Shown in pieces: positions 8,669 through 18,908 of a stretch of DNA of 64,000 nucleotides (its first letter is position 1; each line of letters begins with the position of its first letter). Both the position numbers and the translations under genes were made by a program. Origin of the DNA: an uncultured Pseudomonas sp. (lineage in GTDB: Bacteria > Pseudomonadota > Gammaproteobacteria > Pseudomonadales > Pseudomonadaceae); contig NZ_CAJYVE010000019.1 of the NCBI RefSeq assembly GCF_913777995.1, positions 1 to 64,000 of the forward strand, given 5' to 3'. The notes beneath the pieces were generated by a model. The model did no database searches. It was not told the DNA's origin and saw only the letters and a program-made list of their open reading frames with translations.

Positions 8669-9274
8669 ATGCCCAGTCACGCTTCAGATTCCCCCTCCGT
8701 ACCGTCCAGCGCCGCCGCAGGCGCGGGCCACGTATTCTGGCTGACCGGACTGCCGGCAGCGGGCAAGACCACCCTGGCCAGGGCGCTGGCGCAACGTCTC
8801 GACGCGCAGGGCCTGCGTGCCCTGGTGCTCGATGGCGATGAGTTGCGCCGTGGGCTGTGCGCCGACCTGGGCATGAGCGATGCCGACCGCCGCGAAAACA
8901 TCCGTCGTGCTGGCGAAGTGGCGCTGCTGTTGCAGCGTGCCGGGCTGCACGTGATCTGCGCGTTCGTTTCACCGTTCGCCGAGGACCGTCAGCGGGTGCG
9001 CCGGCTGTTCGCGATCGGGCAATTTACCGAGGTGCATGTCAGCACCTGCCTGGAAGTGTGCATGGCGCGTGACCCCAAGGGGCTTTATGCCAAGGCGCGT
9101 CGTGGCGAGTTGCACAACCTCACCGGCTGGGACGCGCCGTTCGAGGCGCCTGTCGACGCGGAGTTTCGCTTCGACAGCCACAGCATGGCCATCGCGCCGC
9201 TGCTCGAGGCCTTGTGTGAACGCGCTGCGGCCAGCGCTCAGTCGGCCGGCTTGCCCCACTGTTCCAGCACGTAG
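8669..9274 (+). CDS. cysC: Adenylyl-sulfate kinase (free-standing CysC)
   Basis: Phosphorylates adenylyl sulfate to PAPS. The P-loop is GLPAAGKTT (about residues 27-35), followed by LDGDELRRGLCADLGMS, RRENIRRAGE, the FVSPFAEDRQRVR substrate loop and DPKGLYAKARRGE, all diagnostic. In pseudomonads the kinase domain is usually fused to CysN, so a 201-residue separate copy is a paralogue whose sulfate source or purpose is open. ATG 8669 has AAGGA 6 nt upstream. The last 37 bp overlap the convergent LysR gene, so the C-terminal tail may be free to vary. Confidence 0.9.
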   Translation: MPSHASDSPSVPSSAAAGAGHVFWLTGLPAAGKTTLARALAQRLDAQGLRALVLDGDELRRGLCADLGMSDADRRENIRRAGEVALLLQRAGLHVICAFVSPFAEDRQRVRRLFAIGQFTEVHVSTCLEVCMARDPKGLYAKARRGELHNLTGWDAPFEAPVDAEFRFDSHSMAIAPLLEALCERAAASAQSAGLPHCSST

Positions 9275-10152
9275 TCGACGAAAGCGCGCAGTTTTGGCAA
9301 TCGATAGCGATCCTGCGGGTAGATCAGGTGCATCGGGCGGCTGGGCAGGCCGTATTCGGGCAGCAGGGCGATCAGACGGCCGCGGGCCAGGTCCTCTTCG
9401 ACAAGCGCATCGGGCAGCATCACGATACCCATGCCACTGCGCGCTGCCTGGTACAGCGCGGCGGTGTTATTGAGGGTCAGGGGGCCGGAAACCGGGACCT
9501 CGATCTCGCCATCCATGCCATGAAGCCGCCATTTTCGTTCGACGGTGCTCCAGTCGTCGCCGGCCGGGTAGGCGAAGGCCAGGCAAGCGTGCTGGCTGAG
9601 CGCTTCGGGGACCTGCGGGGTGCCGTGGCGCGCCAGGTAGGCGGGCGCGGCGCAGATGGTCAGGGTGTAGTCCTGCAGCGGCCTGGCCACAAGGCGCGTC
9701 GAGGAGGGCAGCGTCCCCATGCGGATGCCGGCGTCGAAGCCGGACTCCAGCAGGTCGGTGCGCTGGTTGCTGAGCATCACGTCCAGGCGGATGCGTGGAT
9801 AACGCTGGTGGAAGCCATGCAGGGCCGGGGCCAGGCGCTCGGAGCCGAAGGTCAGCGGCGCGGTGATGCGCAGCGTGCCGATGGGTTCGCCGACGGTCTG
9901 CTCGGCGAGCTGCTCGGAGTCGGCGACCAGGCCCAGCACCTCGGTGCAACGCTGGTAATAGGCCTCGCCAAACTCGGTGAGACGCTGGCGGCGCGTGGTG
10001 CGCTTGAGCAGGCCGACCCCCAGGCGTTGCTCCAGCGCGCGCAGGTGATTACCCACCATTGTGGTGGAAATCGCACATTCGCGGGCTGCGGCGGTCATGC
10101 TGCCGGACTCGACCACTTTGACGAACACCGACATGGCCTGGAATAGATCCAT
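9238..10152 (-). CDS. LysR-family transcriptional regulator, divergent from an aminotransferase
   Basis: 304 residues. The N-terminal winged helix-turn-helix (MDLFQAMSVFVKVVESGSMT; helix ISTTMVGNHLRALEQRLG) leads to a periplasmic-binding-protein-like effector domain with the FDAGIRMGTL and GMGIVMLPDALV segments. ATG 10152 was taken because it begins the standard LysR N-terminus; 10203 adds an unrelated extension. The adjacent divergent gene at 10257 encodes a class III aminotransferase and is the likely target (inference). The stop lies inside the 3' end of cysC on the other strand. Confidence 0.88.
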   Translation of the reverse strand: MDLFQAMSVFVKVVESGSMTAAARECAISTTMVGNHLRALEQRLGVGLLKRTTRRQRLTEFGEAYYQRCTEVLGLVADSEQLAEQTVGEPIGTLRITAPLTFGSERLAPALHGFHQRYPRIRLDVMLSNQRTDLLESGFDAGIRMGTLPSSTRLVARPLQDYTLTICAAPAYLARHGTPQVPEALSQHACLAFAYPAGDDWSTVERKWRLHGMDGEIEVPVSGPLTLNNTAALYQAARSGMGIVMLPDALVEEDLARGRLIALLPEYGLPSRPMHLIYPQDRYRLPKLRAFVDYVLEQWGKPAD

Positions 10153-10256
10153 TGACAACTCACACTTGAAAGATTTTGAAGTTTTGCCGGGTTTATCCAG
10201 CAAGGGTGGCTAACGATACTGCAAGGCAACCCCGTACCACCATGGAGCCCGCCGTA

Positions 10257-11426
10257 ATGACCGCCGATTGCCTGATGAGCACCTACCAGCCGATGCCCTT
10301 GAACTTCGTACGTGGCCTCGATACGCGCCTGTGGGACCAGGACGGGCGTGAATACCTTGACGCGGTGGCCGGGGTCGCGGTGACCAACATCGGGCACGCA
10401 CACCCCGCGCTGGTTGAGGCGATCAGCGAGCAGGCCGGGTTACTGTTGCACACCTCCAACCTGTACGGCATTGACTGGCAGCAACGTCTGGCGCGTGCCC
10501 TGGTACGCCTGTCCGGACTGGAAAAGGTGTTCTTTTGCAATTCCGGTGCCGAAGCCAACGAGGCGGCCCTCAAGCTCGCCCGGCTGCACGGCTGGTACAA
10601 GGGCATCGAACAGCCCCTGGTGGTGGTCATGGAAGACGCCTTCCATGGTCGTACCCTGGGGACCCTTGCCGCCAGCGACGGCCCGGCGGTACGTCTGGGA
10701 TTCGCGAAGTTGCCGGGGGATGTGCTGCGCGTGCCGTTCGGCGACCTGGCGGCCTTCGACCAGGCCTGCGCCCGTCACGGCGCACGCATTTCGGCGGTGC
10801 TGGTAGAACCGGTGCAGGGTGAGGCCGGGGTGCGGGTCGCCCCGGCAGGTTATCTGCAAGCGCTGCAGGCGCGCTGCGCGCGGCGCGGCTGGCTGTTCAT
10901 GGTCGATGAGATCCAGACCGGGCTGGGGCGTACCGGTCGGTGGTTCGCCACCGAGCACGCCGGCATCGTGCCGGATGTCATGACCCTGGCCAAAGGGCTT
11001 GGCAACGGCGTGCCCATTGGTGCCTGCCTGGCCAGGGGGCAGGCCGCCGGCCTGTTCACCCCCGGCAGCCACGGCAGTACCTTCGGTGGCAACCCCCTGG
11101 CCTGTCGGGCAGGCTGCACCGTGCTGGAAGTCATCGAGCGGCAACAATTGGTCAATAATGCCCGCGAGCAGGGCGAGTACCTGCTGGCGGCCCTGCAGGC
11201 GCGCCTGGCGGATTGCGCGAAGGTGGCCGAGGTGCGCGGGCTGGGGCTGATGATCGGCATCGAGCTGCACTCGGCCATTCCGGGTCTGGCCCTGGCGGCA
11301 GCCCGTGAGCAGGGCCTGCTGATCAATGTCACCCGTGGCCGGGTGGTGCGTCTGCTGCCGCCGCTCACCCTGGCGCGCGCGCAAGCGCAGAGGATCGTCG
11401 AAGCACTGCACAGCCTGCTGGCCTGA
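10257..11426 (+). CDS. Acetylornithine/succinylornithine-type class III aminotransferase
   Basis: PLP enzyme of the ArgD/AstC/GabT family, 389 residues. It shows [18 protein letters not shown], the [13 protein letters not shown] segment, the [12 protein letters not shown] Asp that binds the PLP nitrogen, the active Lys in [15 protein letters not shown] (about residue 247) and [12 protein letters not shown]. It resembles ArgD but stands outside an arginine operon beside its own LysR gene, so a catabolic or alternative role is plausible. ATG 10257 has GGAG 8 nt upstream. Confidence 0.85.
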   Translation: MTADCLMSTYQPMPLNFVRGLDTRLWDQDGREYLDAVAGVAVTNIGHAHPALVEAISEQAGLLLHTSNLYGIDWQQRLARALVRLSGLEKVFFCNSGAEANEAALKLARLHGWYKGIEQPLVVVMEDAFHGRTLGTLAASDGPAVRLGFAKLPGDVLRVPFGDLAAFDQACARHGARISAVLVEPVQGEAGVRVAPAGYLQALQARCARRGWLFMVDEIQTGLGRTGRWFATEHAGIVPDVMTLAKGLGNGVPIGACLARGQAAGLFTPGSHGSTFGGNPLACRAGCTVLEVIERQQLVNNAREQGEYLLAALQARLADCAKVAEVRGLGLMIGIELHSAIPGLALAAAREQGLLINVTRGRVVRLLPPLTLARAQAQRIVEALHSLLA

Positions 11427-11551
11427 GGCACCACTGGCCGGGCGGGTGAAATTTGCGCTGTACCGAAAGGACTCACATGGGGTAGAAACCCACATGGGAT
11501 TTGCGAATCACATCGCAACATGCCGACCCATGGATTTACAAGGAGCTCCCC

Positions 11552-12082
11552 ATGCCTATCCGGTCACTGACCCTTGCCACCCTGTTGCTGGCCGCCGCGC
11601 CGGTGTTCGCCGCCGATGGCGACACGCCGCTGGCGCAGGAGCGCGGCAAGGCCAGGCCTCTGATCATCATCGCGCCCAGCCCCACCGACCCGACCCTGGT
11701 GCATCTCAAGAAGGCCCTGGAAGAACCGGCCAATCGCGAGGCGTTCGCGCAGCGCAACATGGTGCTGTACACCGTGGTGAACACCATCGGCGAGCGCAAC
11801 GGCAAAGGTATGGACGCGCAAGCGACCATGGCGCTGATCCGTGAGCTGAAACTGGGCGCGGGCAACAAGACCCGCGTCATTCTGGTAGGCAAGGACGGCG
11901 AGAAGAAGATCGAGGCCGACAGCATCGAGCCCAAGGAAATCTTCGCCACCATCGACCAGATGCCGATGCGCGAGAAGGAAGCCGCTGCACCGGCTCCGGC
12001 CGCTGCGGCCCCAGAAGCGCCAGCTCCGGCGCCGAAAGCGGCGAAGAGCGGCAAGGGCGCTGCGGCGGCCCTCGACGACTGA
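11552..12082 (+). CDS. DUF4174 periplasmic protein with Ala/Pro/Lys-rich tail
   Basis: 176 residues. A signal peptide (MPIRSLTLATLLLAAAPVFA, cut before ADG) precedes a thioredoxin-like DUF4174 domain (KARPLIIIAPSPTDPTLVHL to KEIFATIDQMPMR). The family lacks redox cysteines and this protein has none. The tail is a low-complexity Ala-Pro-Lys stretch. ATG 11552 has AAGGAG 6 nt upstream. In the leader, CACATGGG occurs twice 19 nt apart (11476 and 11495), significance unknown. Function unknown. Confidence 0.8.
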   Translation: MPIRSLTLATLLLAAAPVFAADGDTPLAQERGKARPLIIIAPSPTDPTLVHLKKALEEPANREAFAQRNMVLYTVVNTIGERNGKGMDAQATMALIRELKLGAGNKTRVILVGKDGEKKIEADSIEPKEIFATIDQMPMREKEAAAPAPAAAAPEAPAPAPKAAKSGKGAAAALDD

Positions 12083-12216
12083 GTTTTCCATCAAGCCTCG
12101 CCAGCACAGGTTCAGCCGCACTGGACTTGTGCCTGGGCCGGCCTTTCTTGCGGCCAGGCCGCTGCGCCGGATTCCGCTAGCGTCTGCACGACCCCAAGCA
12201 GCGGCCTCAGGTGGCG

Positions 12217-12657
12217 TCACTCCCCGCGAATATACTGCTCCAGCTGCTGAATCAGGCTGGCCTGTTCCGCGATCGCTTCCTTGACCAGGTCACCGATCGA
12301 CAGCAGGCCGAGCAGTTCGCCGTTGTCGACCACCGGCAGGTGTCGCAGGTGGTGGTCGGTCATCAGGTTCATGCAGGTCTCGACGTTCTGCGCCGAGTCC
12401 ACGGTGATCACCTTGCTGCTCATGATGGCGCTGACCGGTGTACCGACCGAGGAGCGGCCCAGCAGCACCATCTTGCGGGCATAGTCACGTTCGCTCACCA
12501 CGCCGATGACGGCACCGTTCTCGACCACGGCCAGGGCGCCGATGTTCTTCTCGGCCATCAGGCGCAGCGCATCGATGACCAGCGCATTCGGGGCGATGCT
12601 GTGGACCTGGCGGTGCGCTTCGGGTTTGAGTTTGAGCAGTTGGGCAACGGTCTTCAT
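12217..12657 (-). CDS. CBS-domain pair protein
   Basis: 146 residues made almost entirely of two CBS motifs (VIDALRLMAEKNIGALAVVE with GVVSERDYARKM, and CMNLMTDHHLRHLPVVD with GLLSIGDLVKEAI). Stand-alone CBS pairs sense adenosine nucleotides or SAM; the target here is unknown. ATG 12657 has GGAGA about 8 nt upstream. It lies 107 bp downstream of the GGDEF-EAL gene on the same strand and may be read with it. Confidence 0.88.
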   Translation of the reverse strand: MKTVAQLLKLKPEAHRQVHSIAPNALVIDALRLMAEKNIGALAVVENGAVIGVVSERDYARKMVLLGRSSVGTPVSAIMSSKVITVDSAQNVETCMNLMTDHHLRHLPVVDNGELLGLLSIGDLVKEAIAEQASLIQQLEQYIRGE

Positions 12658-12764
12658 GGTGCTCTCCGGGTACGGGGCTTGTTGTCGGTAACCTTGCCGG
12701 GCAAGCATCGGACAAGCCAGTTCGGGCCGCAAGCCTGAAAGCGGCGTATACCGGGAAGAAAACG

Positions 12765-15362
12765 TCAATCGGGTTGATAGGCGCTGTCACTTTGCCGGGC
12801 AATGGCCTCCAGCAGGGCCGCCAGGGGCATGGGGCGGCTCAGGAAGTAGCCCTGTGCTTCATCGCAGGCGAAGGAGGCCAACTGCTGCAACTGCTGTTCG
12901 GTCTCGACCCCCTCGGCCGTGACGCTCAAGGACAGTGCCCGGCCCAGGTCGATGATCGCCTGGACGATGCAGCGGCCCTGGGCGCTGCGGTCGATCTCGT
13001 TGATGAAGCTGCGGTCGATCTTCAGGGTGTCGAACGGGTAATCCTTGAGGTAGCTGAGCGACGAATAGCCGGTACCGAAGTCGTCCATCGACAGGCGCAC
13101 GCCCAGGGCCTTGAGTGCCAGCATCAGCTCCAGGCTGGATGGCGCATCGTCGATCACCACCCGTTCGGTCAGCTCCAGTTCCAGCCGCGCCGCCGGCAGG
13201 CCGGTGGCGGCGAGTACCGAGCGGATGCGCTCCACCAGCCCGGCGGTGCGAAACTCCACGGCGGAAATGTTCACCGAGACACGCAGCTCGCCTGGCCATT
13301 GCAGCGCATCGGTGCAGGCACGCAGCAGCACCCAGTCACTGAGCGGCACGATCAGGCCCTTTTCCTCGGCCAGGCCAATGAACTGGTCGGGCATGCACAG
13401 GCCCAGTTGCGGATGTTCCCAGCGGATAAGCGCTTCGGCGCCGCTGATGCGGCCGCTGCGGATGTCATAGCGGGGCTGGTAGCGCAGGCTGAACTGGCCG
13501 TGCTGCAGCGCCTTGCGCAGATGTTTTTCCAGTTCGCGCTGGCGCTCCATGAGCTGGGTCATGGCGGGCTCATAGAAGCGCCAGGTATTGCGACCGCCTT
13601 TCTTGGCCTGGTACAGCGCCAGGTCGGAAAAGCGCAGCAGGTCTTCAGCCAGCGTGCCATGGGTCGGCGCGCAGGCGATACCGATGCTCAGACCGATGAC
13701 CACTTCCTGGCCGCTGACCACGAACGGCTGGTCGATGGCGCCGATCAGGCGCTGACACAAGGCTTCGGTGGCTGCCTGGTCAGGCACCGTGTCGAAGAGC
13801 ATCACGAACTCGTCGCCTCCCTGGCGTGCCAGCAGTGCACCCTCGGGTTGGCAGCGCGTCAGGCGCAGCGCCACCTCACGCAGGACCTGGTCACCGCCAC
13901 TGTGGCCGTACAGATCGTTGACCGGCTTGAAATGGTCCAGGTCCAAGGTCAGCAACGCCAGCGACTCAGCCTCGCCCGTCAGACGCTCAAGACGCGCTTG
14001 CAGCGCCTCGCGCAGGCGCGAGCGGTTGGCCAGGCCGGTGAGGGCGTCATGCTCGGACAACTGACGCAGACGTGCCTCGGCTGCCACCTCACGGGTGATA
14101 TCCGAGGCACTGCCCTGGTAGCCCACCACCTGGCCGGCGTTGAGCACCGGCCTGGCGGCGAGCAGGCTGGTCAGGGTGTCGCCGTGCAGCGTGACATGGG
14201 TACAGCGCAGCACTGCCCGCGGCCCGCCGGTATGCTGGTTGGCGATCCACGTGCCCAATGGCTGTTCCAGACTGTGCAGCAGGTGGTCGAGACGCTGGCC
14301 CAGCCAAGCCTGGGCCGGCTGTCCGGTGATGGTTTCGAAGCGCTCGGACAGGTAGAGCAACCGCAGTTCCAGGTCGGTTTCCCAGAACCAGTCGGAAGCG
14401 GCCTCGGCCAGATTGCGAAAACGCGCCTCGCTGTCGCCGAGGGCGGTGCGGCTGGCCTGGATGACGGTGTATTGATGATCGAGCAGGCGGGCGTTGTTGA
14501 GGGTTCGGCGCGCAATGCGCACGGCCATGAAGAGCAACACGACCAGTGAAACCAGCAGTGTCGGCAACAGGACCTTGAGCAGGCGGTTGCCCGGCTGCTC
14601 CGGGTTCCAGCGCAGCACCCACTGTGGCGCGATCCGCAGCTGTGGCTCGGCGGTCGTATCCGTGCTGTCGATGGCAGCACGCAGTTGATCGATCTCGTAG
14701 CTGTCACCCATTGCCCTGAGCTTGCCTGGATTGAGCAGATAGGCCAGGACCAGCACCGACTGCTCGCCGGTGACGTCTTCCACGTCGACCCTGTTACCGG
14801 GGCCGAGCCGGGCGGCGCTGAGCAGCACGGGCTGGCCATAGCGCTCGACGATACGCAGGGCGACATCGTCTTCGTCGTTGGCCTCGCGGGCCTCCTGTAT
14901 GAGGTCTTCAGGAAAGACCTTGAGCCAGGCCTGCAGGCTGGCGTCACTGAGTTGACCTTGCTCGACGGCATAGGTGGTACGGTTGCCAGGGCCAATGACG
15001 AAGATGCCCTCGAAACCGAAGTGGTTGAATAACGACGGGCCGAGGTTGTCGCGGGTGAACGCCCAGTCCAAGTCGGTTCGCAGGTGCAGGGCACTGTAGG
15101 CGTCGCCCCAGTTGGCGTTGTCGCGGGTCGTGGTGGTCAGGCGCTGCTCGGTGGCTTGCCAGAGCTTTTCCGCCAGGCGCTGGCTGTGGGCGCTGGTCTC
15201 ACGGTTGAGCTGCCAGGCGATCGACAGCACCATCGCGATCATCAGCAGCGAGATGGCGCCCAACAGCCCCAGCAGCACGAACAATGTGCGTCTGACCAGC
15301 AGGGCATTGCGCGAGGGCGCGGTGCCGAGCGTCGAGATGGCTGGAGATTGGGCTGCAGTCAT
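12765..15362 (-). CDS. Membrane CHASE4-PAS-GGDEF-EAL cyclic-di-GMP protein
   Basis: 865 residues. Membrane helix 1 lies at about 25-48. A periplasmic CHASE4-type sensor follows (NWGDAYSALHLRTDLDWAF and a VIGPGNRTTYAVEQG segment), then membrane helix 2 at about 255-278, PAS (ASDWFWETDLELRLLYLSER), GGDEF and EAL. GGDEF is intact in ARQGGDEFVM, but the RxxD inhibitory site five residues before it is absent. The EAL domain keeps all key acids: AEALIRW, SVNIS, ELTE, MDDFGTGYS, LKIDRSF and TAEGVE, so it is probably an active phosphodiesterase. Start ATG 15362 is chosen over 15467; its ribosome-binding site is weak, so the N-terminus is uncertain. Confidence 0.9.
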   Translation of the reverse strand: MTAAQSPAISTLGTAPSRNALLVRRTLFVLLGLLGAISLLMIAMVLSIAWQLNRETSAHSQRLAEKLWQATEQRLTTTTRDNANWGDAYSALHLRTDLDWAFTRDNLGPSLFNHFGFEGIFVIGPGNRTTYAVEQGQLSDASLQAWLKVFPEDLIQEAREANDEDDVALRIVERYGQPVLLSAARLGPGNRVDVEDVTGEQSVLVLAYLLNPGKLRAMGDSYEIDQLRAAIDSTDTTAEPQLRIAPQWVLRWNPEQPGNRLLKVLLPTLLVSLVVLLFMAVRIARRTLNNARLLDHQYTVIQASRTALGDSEARFRNLAEAASDWFWETDLELRLLYLSERFETITGQPAQAWLGQRLDHLLHSLEQPLGTWIANQHTGGPRAVLRCTHVTLHGDTLTSLLAARPVLNAGQVVGYQGSASDITREVAAEARLRQLSEHDALTGLANRSRLREALQARLERLTGEAESLALLTLDLDHFKPVNDLYGHSGGDQVLREVALRLTRCQPEGALLARQGGDEFVMLFDTVPDQAATEALCQRLIGAIDQPFVVSGQEVVIGLSIGIACAPTHGTLAEDLLRFSDLALYQAKKGGRNTWRFYEPAMTQLMERQRELEKHLRKALQHGQFSLRYQPRYDIRSGRISGAEALIRWEHPQLGLCMPDQFIGLAEEKGLIVPLSDWVLLRACTDALQWPGELRVSVNISAVEFRTAGLVERIRSVLAATGLPAARLELELTERVVIDDAPSSLELMLALKALGVRLSMDDFGTGYSSLSYLKDYPFDTLKIDRSFINEIDRSAQGRCIVQAIIDLGRALSLSVTAEGVETEQQLQQLASFACDEAQGYFLSRPMPLAALLEAIARQSDSAYQPD

Positions 15363-15538
15363 AGTGCTATTACCGGGCGCTTTTAATGAACAGGTATAGA
15401 CGGCTGCCCGTCGCCCTGCCGACTTCATGCCTCTTGCCCGGTTTATCGGCAGCACCGGGTGGTCCATGAGGTTTTCTGCGAATGCCCGGCGTGTGCCGCA
15501 GGTAGAATCCGTATCCAGTTCAAGCAGGCGAGGCAGCG

Positions 15539-17899
15539 TTGGATCTACAACAGGGTTTCATTCTCAGCCGCCACTGGCGTGATACGCCGGAAGGCACCGA
15601 GGTCGAGCTGTGGCTGGCCACCGACCAGGGGCCACGCCTGATACGCCTGGTCCCGCAGGTGCAGGTGGCGTTCGTGCCGGTCGTGCAGCGTGAACGCGCG
15701 CAAGCGCTGTTGCGCGACGAGGCCGGCATCGAGTGGCGGGAACTGGCGCTGCGCGATTTCCGTCAGCGCCCGGTAGTGGGCCTGTACTGCAAGCAGTACC
15801 GGCAGTTGCTGGCGGTCGAGAAGCTGTTGCGCAAAGGCAACCTGGATGTCTATGAAGCCGACATCCGTCCGCCGGAGCGCTACCTCATGGAGCGCTTCAT
15901 CAACGCCCCCGTGCAGTTCAGTGGCCGTGACGACGGCAGTGGAGTACTGCTGCAGGCACAGCTACGTCCGGCGCCCGACTACCGCCCGCGCCTGCGGCTG
16001 GTCTCGCTGGACATCGAAACCACCGAGCGGGGCGAGCTGTATTCCATCGGCCTGGAAGGTTGTGGCCAGCGTGTGGTGTACATGCTCGGACCGGCCAACG
16101 GTGACGCCAGCGGCCTGGATTTCGAGCTGCACTACTGCGCCAGCCGCGCCGAGCTGCTGCACGCCTTGAACCGCTGGATAGCACAGCACGACCCCGACGC
16201 GATCATCGGCTGGAACCTGGTGCAGTTCGACCTGCGCGTATTGCAAGAGCATGCCCGGCGCCTGGGCATTGCGCTGATGCTCGGGCGCGGCGCCACGCCA
16301 CTGGGCTGGCGCGAGCACGGCAGCCGCCAGCACTTCTTCGCCGAGGCTGCCGGCCGTTTGATCATCGATGGCATCGAGGCACTGCGCTCGGCCACCTGGA
16401 GTTTTCCGTCGTTCAGCCTGGAGTCGGTGGCGCAGACGCTGCTGGGCGAGGGCAAGGCCATCGATACGCCTTACCAGCGCATGGACGAAATCAACCGCAT
16501 GTTCGCCGAAGACAAGCCGGCCCTGGCGCACTACAACCTCAAGGACTGCGAACTGGTCACGCGGATCTTCGCCAAGACCGAGTTGCTGAGCTTCCTGCTC
16601 GAACGCGCCACGGTCACTGGCCTGGCCGCAGACCGCAGCGGTGGCTCGGTGGCGGCGTTCTATCACCTGTACATGCCGCAGATGCATCGCCTGGGCTTCG
16701 TCGCGCCGAACCTTGGCGAACGCATGCCCGAGGCCAGCCCCGGTGGCTTCGTCATGGATTCGCGGCCTGGCCTGTACGAGTCGGTGCTGGTGCTCGACTA
16801 CAAGAGCCTGTACCCGTCGATCATTCGGACCTTTCTCATCGACCCCGTGGGGTTGATCGAAGGCCTGCAGCATCCGACCGACCAGGACTCGGTGGCCGGC
16901 TTTCGTGGCGCACGTTTCTCGCGCACCCGACACAGCCTGCCGAGTATCGTCGAGCAGGTCTGGCAAGGCCGTGAGGCGGCCAAGCGCGAGGGCAATGCGC
17001 CGCTTTCGCAGGCGCTGAAAATCATCATGAACGCCTTCTACGGGGTGTTGGGTTCCAGCGGTTGCCGATTCTTCGACACGCGCCTGGCCTCGTCGATCAC
17101 CCTGCGCGGACACCAGATCATGCAGCAGACCCGCGAGCTGATCCAGGCCAGAGGCTACGAAGTGATCTATGGCGACACCGACTCGACCTTCGTCTGGCTG
17201 GGCCGGCCGCACGGCGAGCAGCAGGCCGAGGCGATCGGCCGCGAGCTGGTGGCGGCCGTCAACCAGTGGTGGCAGACCCACCTGCGCGAGACCCACGGCC
17301 TGCACAGCGCCCTGGAACTGCAGTACGAAACCCATTTCAGCCGCTTCCTGATGCCGACCATCCGCGGTGCGGAGGAGGGCAGCAAGAAGCGCTACGCCGG
17401 CCTGGTGACACGCGCCGATGGTCAGCAGGAGATGGTCTACAAGGGCCTGGAGTCGGTGCGTACCGACTGGTCGCCGCTGGCCCGCGAGTTCCAGCAGCAG
17501 TTGTATCTGCTGATTTTCCAGCGCCGGCCTTACCAGGCGTTCGTGCGCGACTACGTGCAACGCACCCTGGCCGGCGAGCATGATCAACTGCTGGTGTACC
17601 GCAAGCGCCTGCGCCGCCCGCTGGGCGACTACGAGCGCAACGTGCCGCCGCATGTACGCGCCGCGCGCCTGGCCGACGAATACAACGACCGCCAGGGTCG
17701 CCCGCGGCAGTACCAGAACGGCGGCTGGATCAGCTACGTGATGACCACTGCCGGGCCTGAACCCCTGGAAGCTCGCCAGGCGCCCATCGACTACGACCAT
17801 TACGTGACGCGTCAGCTGCAGCCGCTGGCCGATGCGATCCTGCCCTTCGTCGACGATGACTTCACCACGCTGGTCGGCGGCCAGCTCGACCTGTTCTGA
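15539..17899 (+). CDS. polB: DNA polymerase II (family B, repair/restart polymerase)
   Basis: 786 residues, the usual Pol II length. Exonuclease motifs: [10 protein letters not shown] (Exo I), NLVQFDLRV (Exo II) and YNLKDCELV (Exo III). Polymerase motifs: [10 protein letters not shown] (A), [15 protein letters not shown] (B) and [10 protein letters not shown] (C). The last residues, GGQLDLF, match the consensus beta-clamp binding peptide, so the C-terminus is complete. The start is TTG 15539 ([13 protein letters not shown]) with a weak purine-rich stretch upstream. E. coli polB is LexA-controlled; I found no convincing LexA box in the 180 bp upstream here. Confidence 0.95.
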   Translation: MDLQQGFILSRHWRDTPEGTEVELWLATDQGPRLIRLVPQVQVAFVPVVQRERAQALLRDEAGIEWRELALRDFRQRPVVGLYCKQYRQLLAVEKLLRKGNLDVYEADIRPPERYLMERFINAPVQFSGRDDGSGVLLQAQLRPAPDYRPRLRLVSLDIETTERGELYSIGLEGCGQRVVYMLGPANGDASGLDFELHYCASRAELLHALNRWIAQHDPDAIIGWNLVQFDLRVLQEHARRLGIALMLGRGATPLGWREHGSRQHFFAEAAGRLIIDGIEALRSATWSFPSFSLESVAQTLLGEGKAIDTPYQRMDEINRMFAEDKPALAHYNLKDCELVTRIFAKTELLSFLLERATVTGLAADRSGGSVAAFYHLYMPQMHRLGFVAPNLGERMPEASPGGFVMDSRPGLYESVLVLDYKSLYPSIIRTFLIDPVGLIEGLQHPTDQDSVAGFRGARFSRTRHSLPSIVEQVWQGREAAKREGNAPLSQALKIIMNAFYGVLGSSGCRFFDTRLASSITLRGHQIMQQTRELIQARGYEVIYGDTDSTFVWLGRPHGEQQAEAIGRELVAAVNQWWQTHLRETHGLHSALELQYETHFSRFLMPTIRGAEEGSKKRYAGLVTRADGQQEMVYKGLESVRTDWSPLAREFQQQLYLLIFQRRPYQAFVRDYVQRTLAGEHDQLLVYRKRLRRPLGDYERNVPPHVRAARLADEYNDRQGRPRQYQNGGWISYVMTTAGPEPLEARQAPIDYDHYVTRQLQPLADAILPFVDDDFTTLVGGQLDLF

Positions 17900-17911
17900 A
17901 GGGCCGTAATG

Positions 17912-17939
17912 CCGAAGGCTGTTCGCTTCGGTTGCTTTT
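17912..17939 (+). terminator. Weak intrinsic terminator after polB
   Basis: Stem CCGAAG (17912-17917) with CTTCGG (17926-17931), then TTGCTTTTG. Confidence 0.4.
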
Positions 17940-17971
17940 GATCCTGGTGGAGCGAGCGATCAGTATGGGGA

Positions 17972-18796
17972 TCAGCCCAGGGCCTGTACGACGCTTGGCA
18001 GCAATAGCTCGCACGGCTGTGCCGTGCGTGCGGTGATCAGTGGGTCGGCGCGGGTCTTGCCCTGGTTGATGGCCAGAATCGGCTTGCCGTCTTCGGCCAT
18101 CGCCTTGCACAGGCGAAACGCCGACCAGGCCATCAGCGAGCTGCCGACCACCAGCAGACCCGTCGCCGCGCTGGCCTGGGCCGCCGCCCGGGCAGCCGTG
18201 GCGCTGGCGACGTTTTCACCGAAGAACACCACATCGGGTTTGAGTCGCAAGCCTTGGCAGGCCGGGCAAGGCGGTACTTGGAAATCCGCCACGTAGACAG
18301 GGTCGAGCAGGGTATCGCCATCGGGAGCCTGCCGCGCCTGGACGTCGGCCATGTAGGGGTTGTCGGCAAGCATACGCGCCTGGATGTCGGCACGCGGAAA
18401 GCGCCGGCCGCAATCCAGGCACAGCACTCGATGCAGGCTGCCGTGCAGCTCGGTGGCGTCGCTGCCGGCGCGCGCATGCAGGGCATCGACGTTCTGAGTA
18501 ATCAATCCGCCGATGCGCCCGGCCTGTTGCAGACTGGCCAGTGCCTGATGCGCGGCATTGGGCTGTGCGGCGAGGATGCGGGGCCACCCGAGCAGGGCGC
18601 GGGCCCAGTAGCGCTGGCGGGCGGCGGGGTCGTTGAGAAATTCCTGATACATCATCGGTTGCTTGCCGCGCCGCACGCCGTCGCGGTCGCGATAGTCCGG
18701 AATACCGGAGGCGGTGCTGATTCCGGCGCCGCTGATCACCAGCAACGGTTGCTGCAGGTAGTCACAAAGCCGTTCGAGGGTCAGGCTGTCAGGCAT
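17972..18796 (-). CDS. Sir2-family NAD-dependent protein deacetylase
   Basis: 274 residues. Sirtuin signatures: VISGAGISTASGIPDYRD (NAD pocket), TQNVDALH (catalytic base His follows in ELHGSLH), two zinc Cys pairs CLDCG and CPACQ, and PDVVFFGENV. It removes acyl groups from lysines, releasing nicotinamide; protein targets unknown. ATG 18796 has AAGGAG 9 nt upstream, and that Shine-Dalgarno lies after the alternative ATG 18814, which settles the start. Convergent with polB, divergent from the PhzF gene. Confidence 0.93.
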   Translation of the reverse strand: MPDSLTLERLCDYLQQPLLVISGAGISTASGIPDYRDRDGVRRGKQPMMYQEFLNDPAARQRYWARALLGWPRILAAQPNAAHQALASLQQAGRIGGLITQNVDALHARAGSDATELHGSLHRVLCLDCGRRFPRADIQARMLADNPYMADVQARQAPDGDTLLDPVYVADFQVPPCPACQGLRLKPDVVFFGENVASATAARAAAQASAATGLLVVGSSLMAWSAFRLCKAMAEDGKPILAINQGKTRADPLITARTAQPCELLLPSVVQALG

Positions 18797-18908
18797 GGAT
18801 AGGTACTCCTTCATCAGGCTGCTGAGAGCTTAACCGCTCACACATGGCTTTACCCGCCTGTCGTGGCTGTGACAGGCTCGCGGGTTCTGAATGGACGGGA
18901 GCTTCAGG

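Noticed and set aside
15360-15538. LexA box for polB
   Set aside because: No CTG-N10-CAG site with a reasonable core in the upstream 180 bp.
15962-17800. 612-aa frame opposite polB
   Set aside because: Antisense shadow; polB has every polymerase motif in order.
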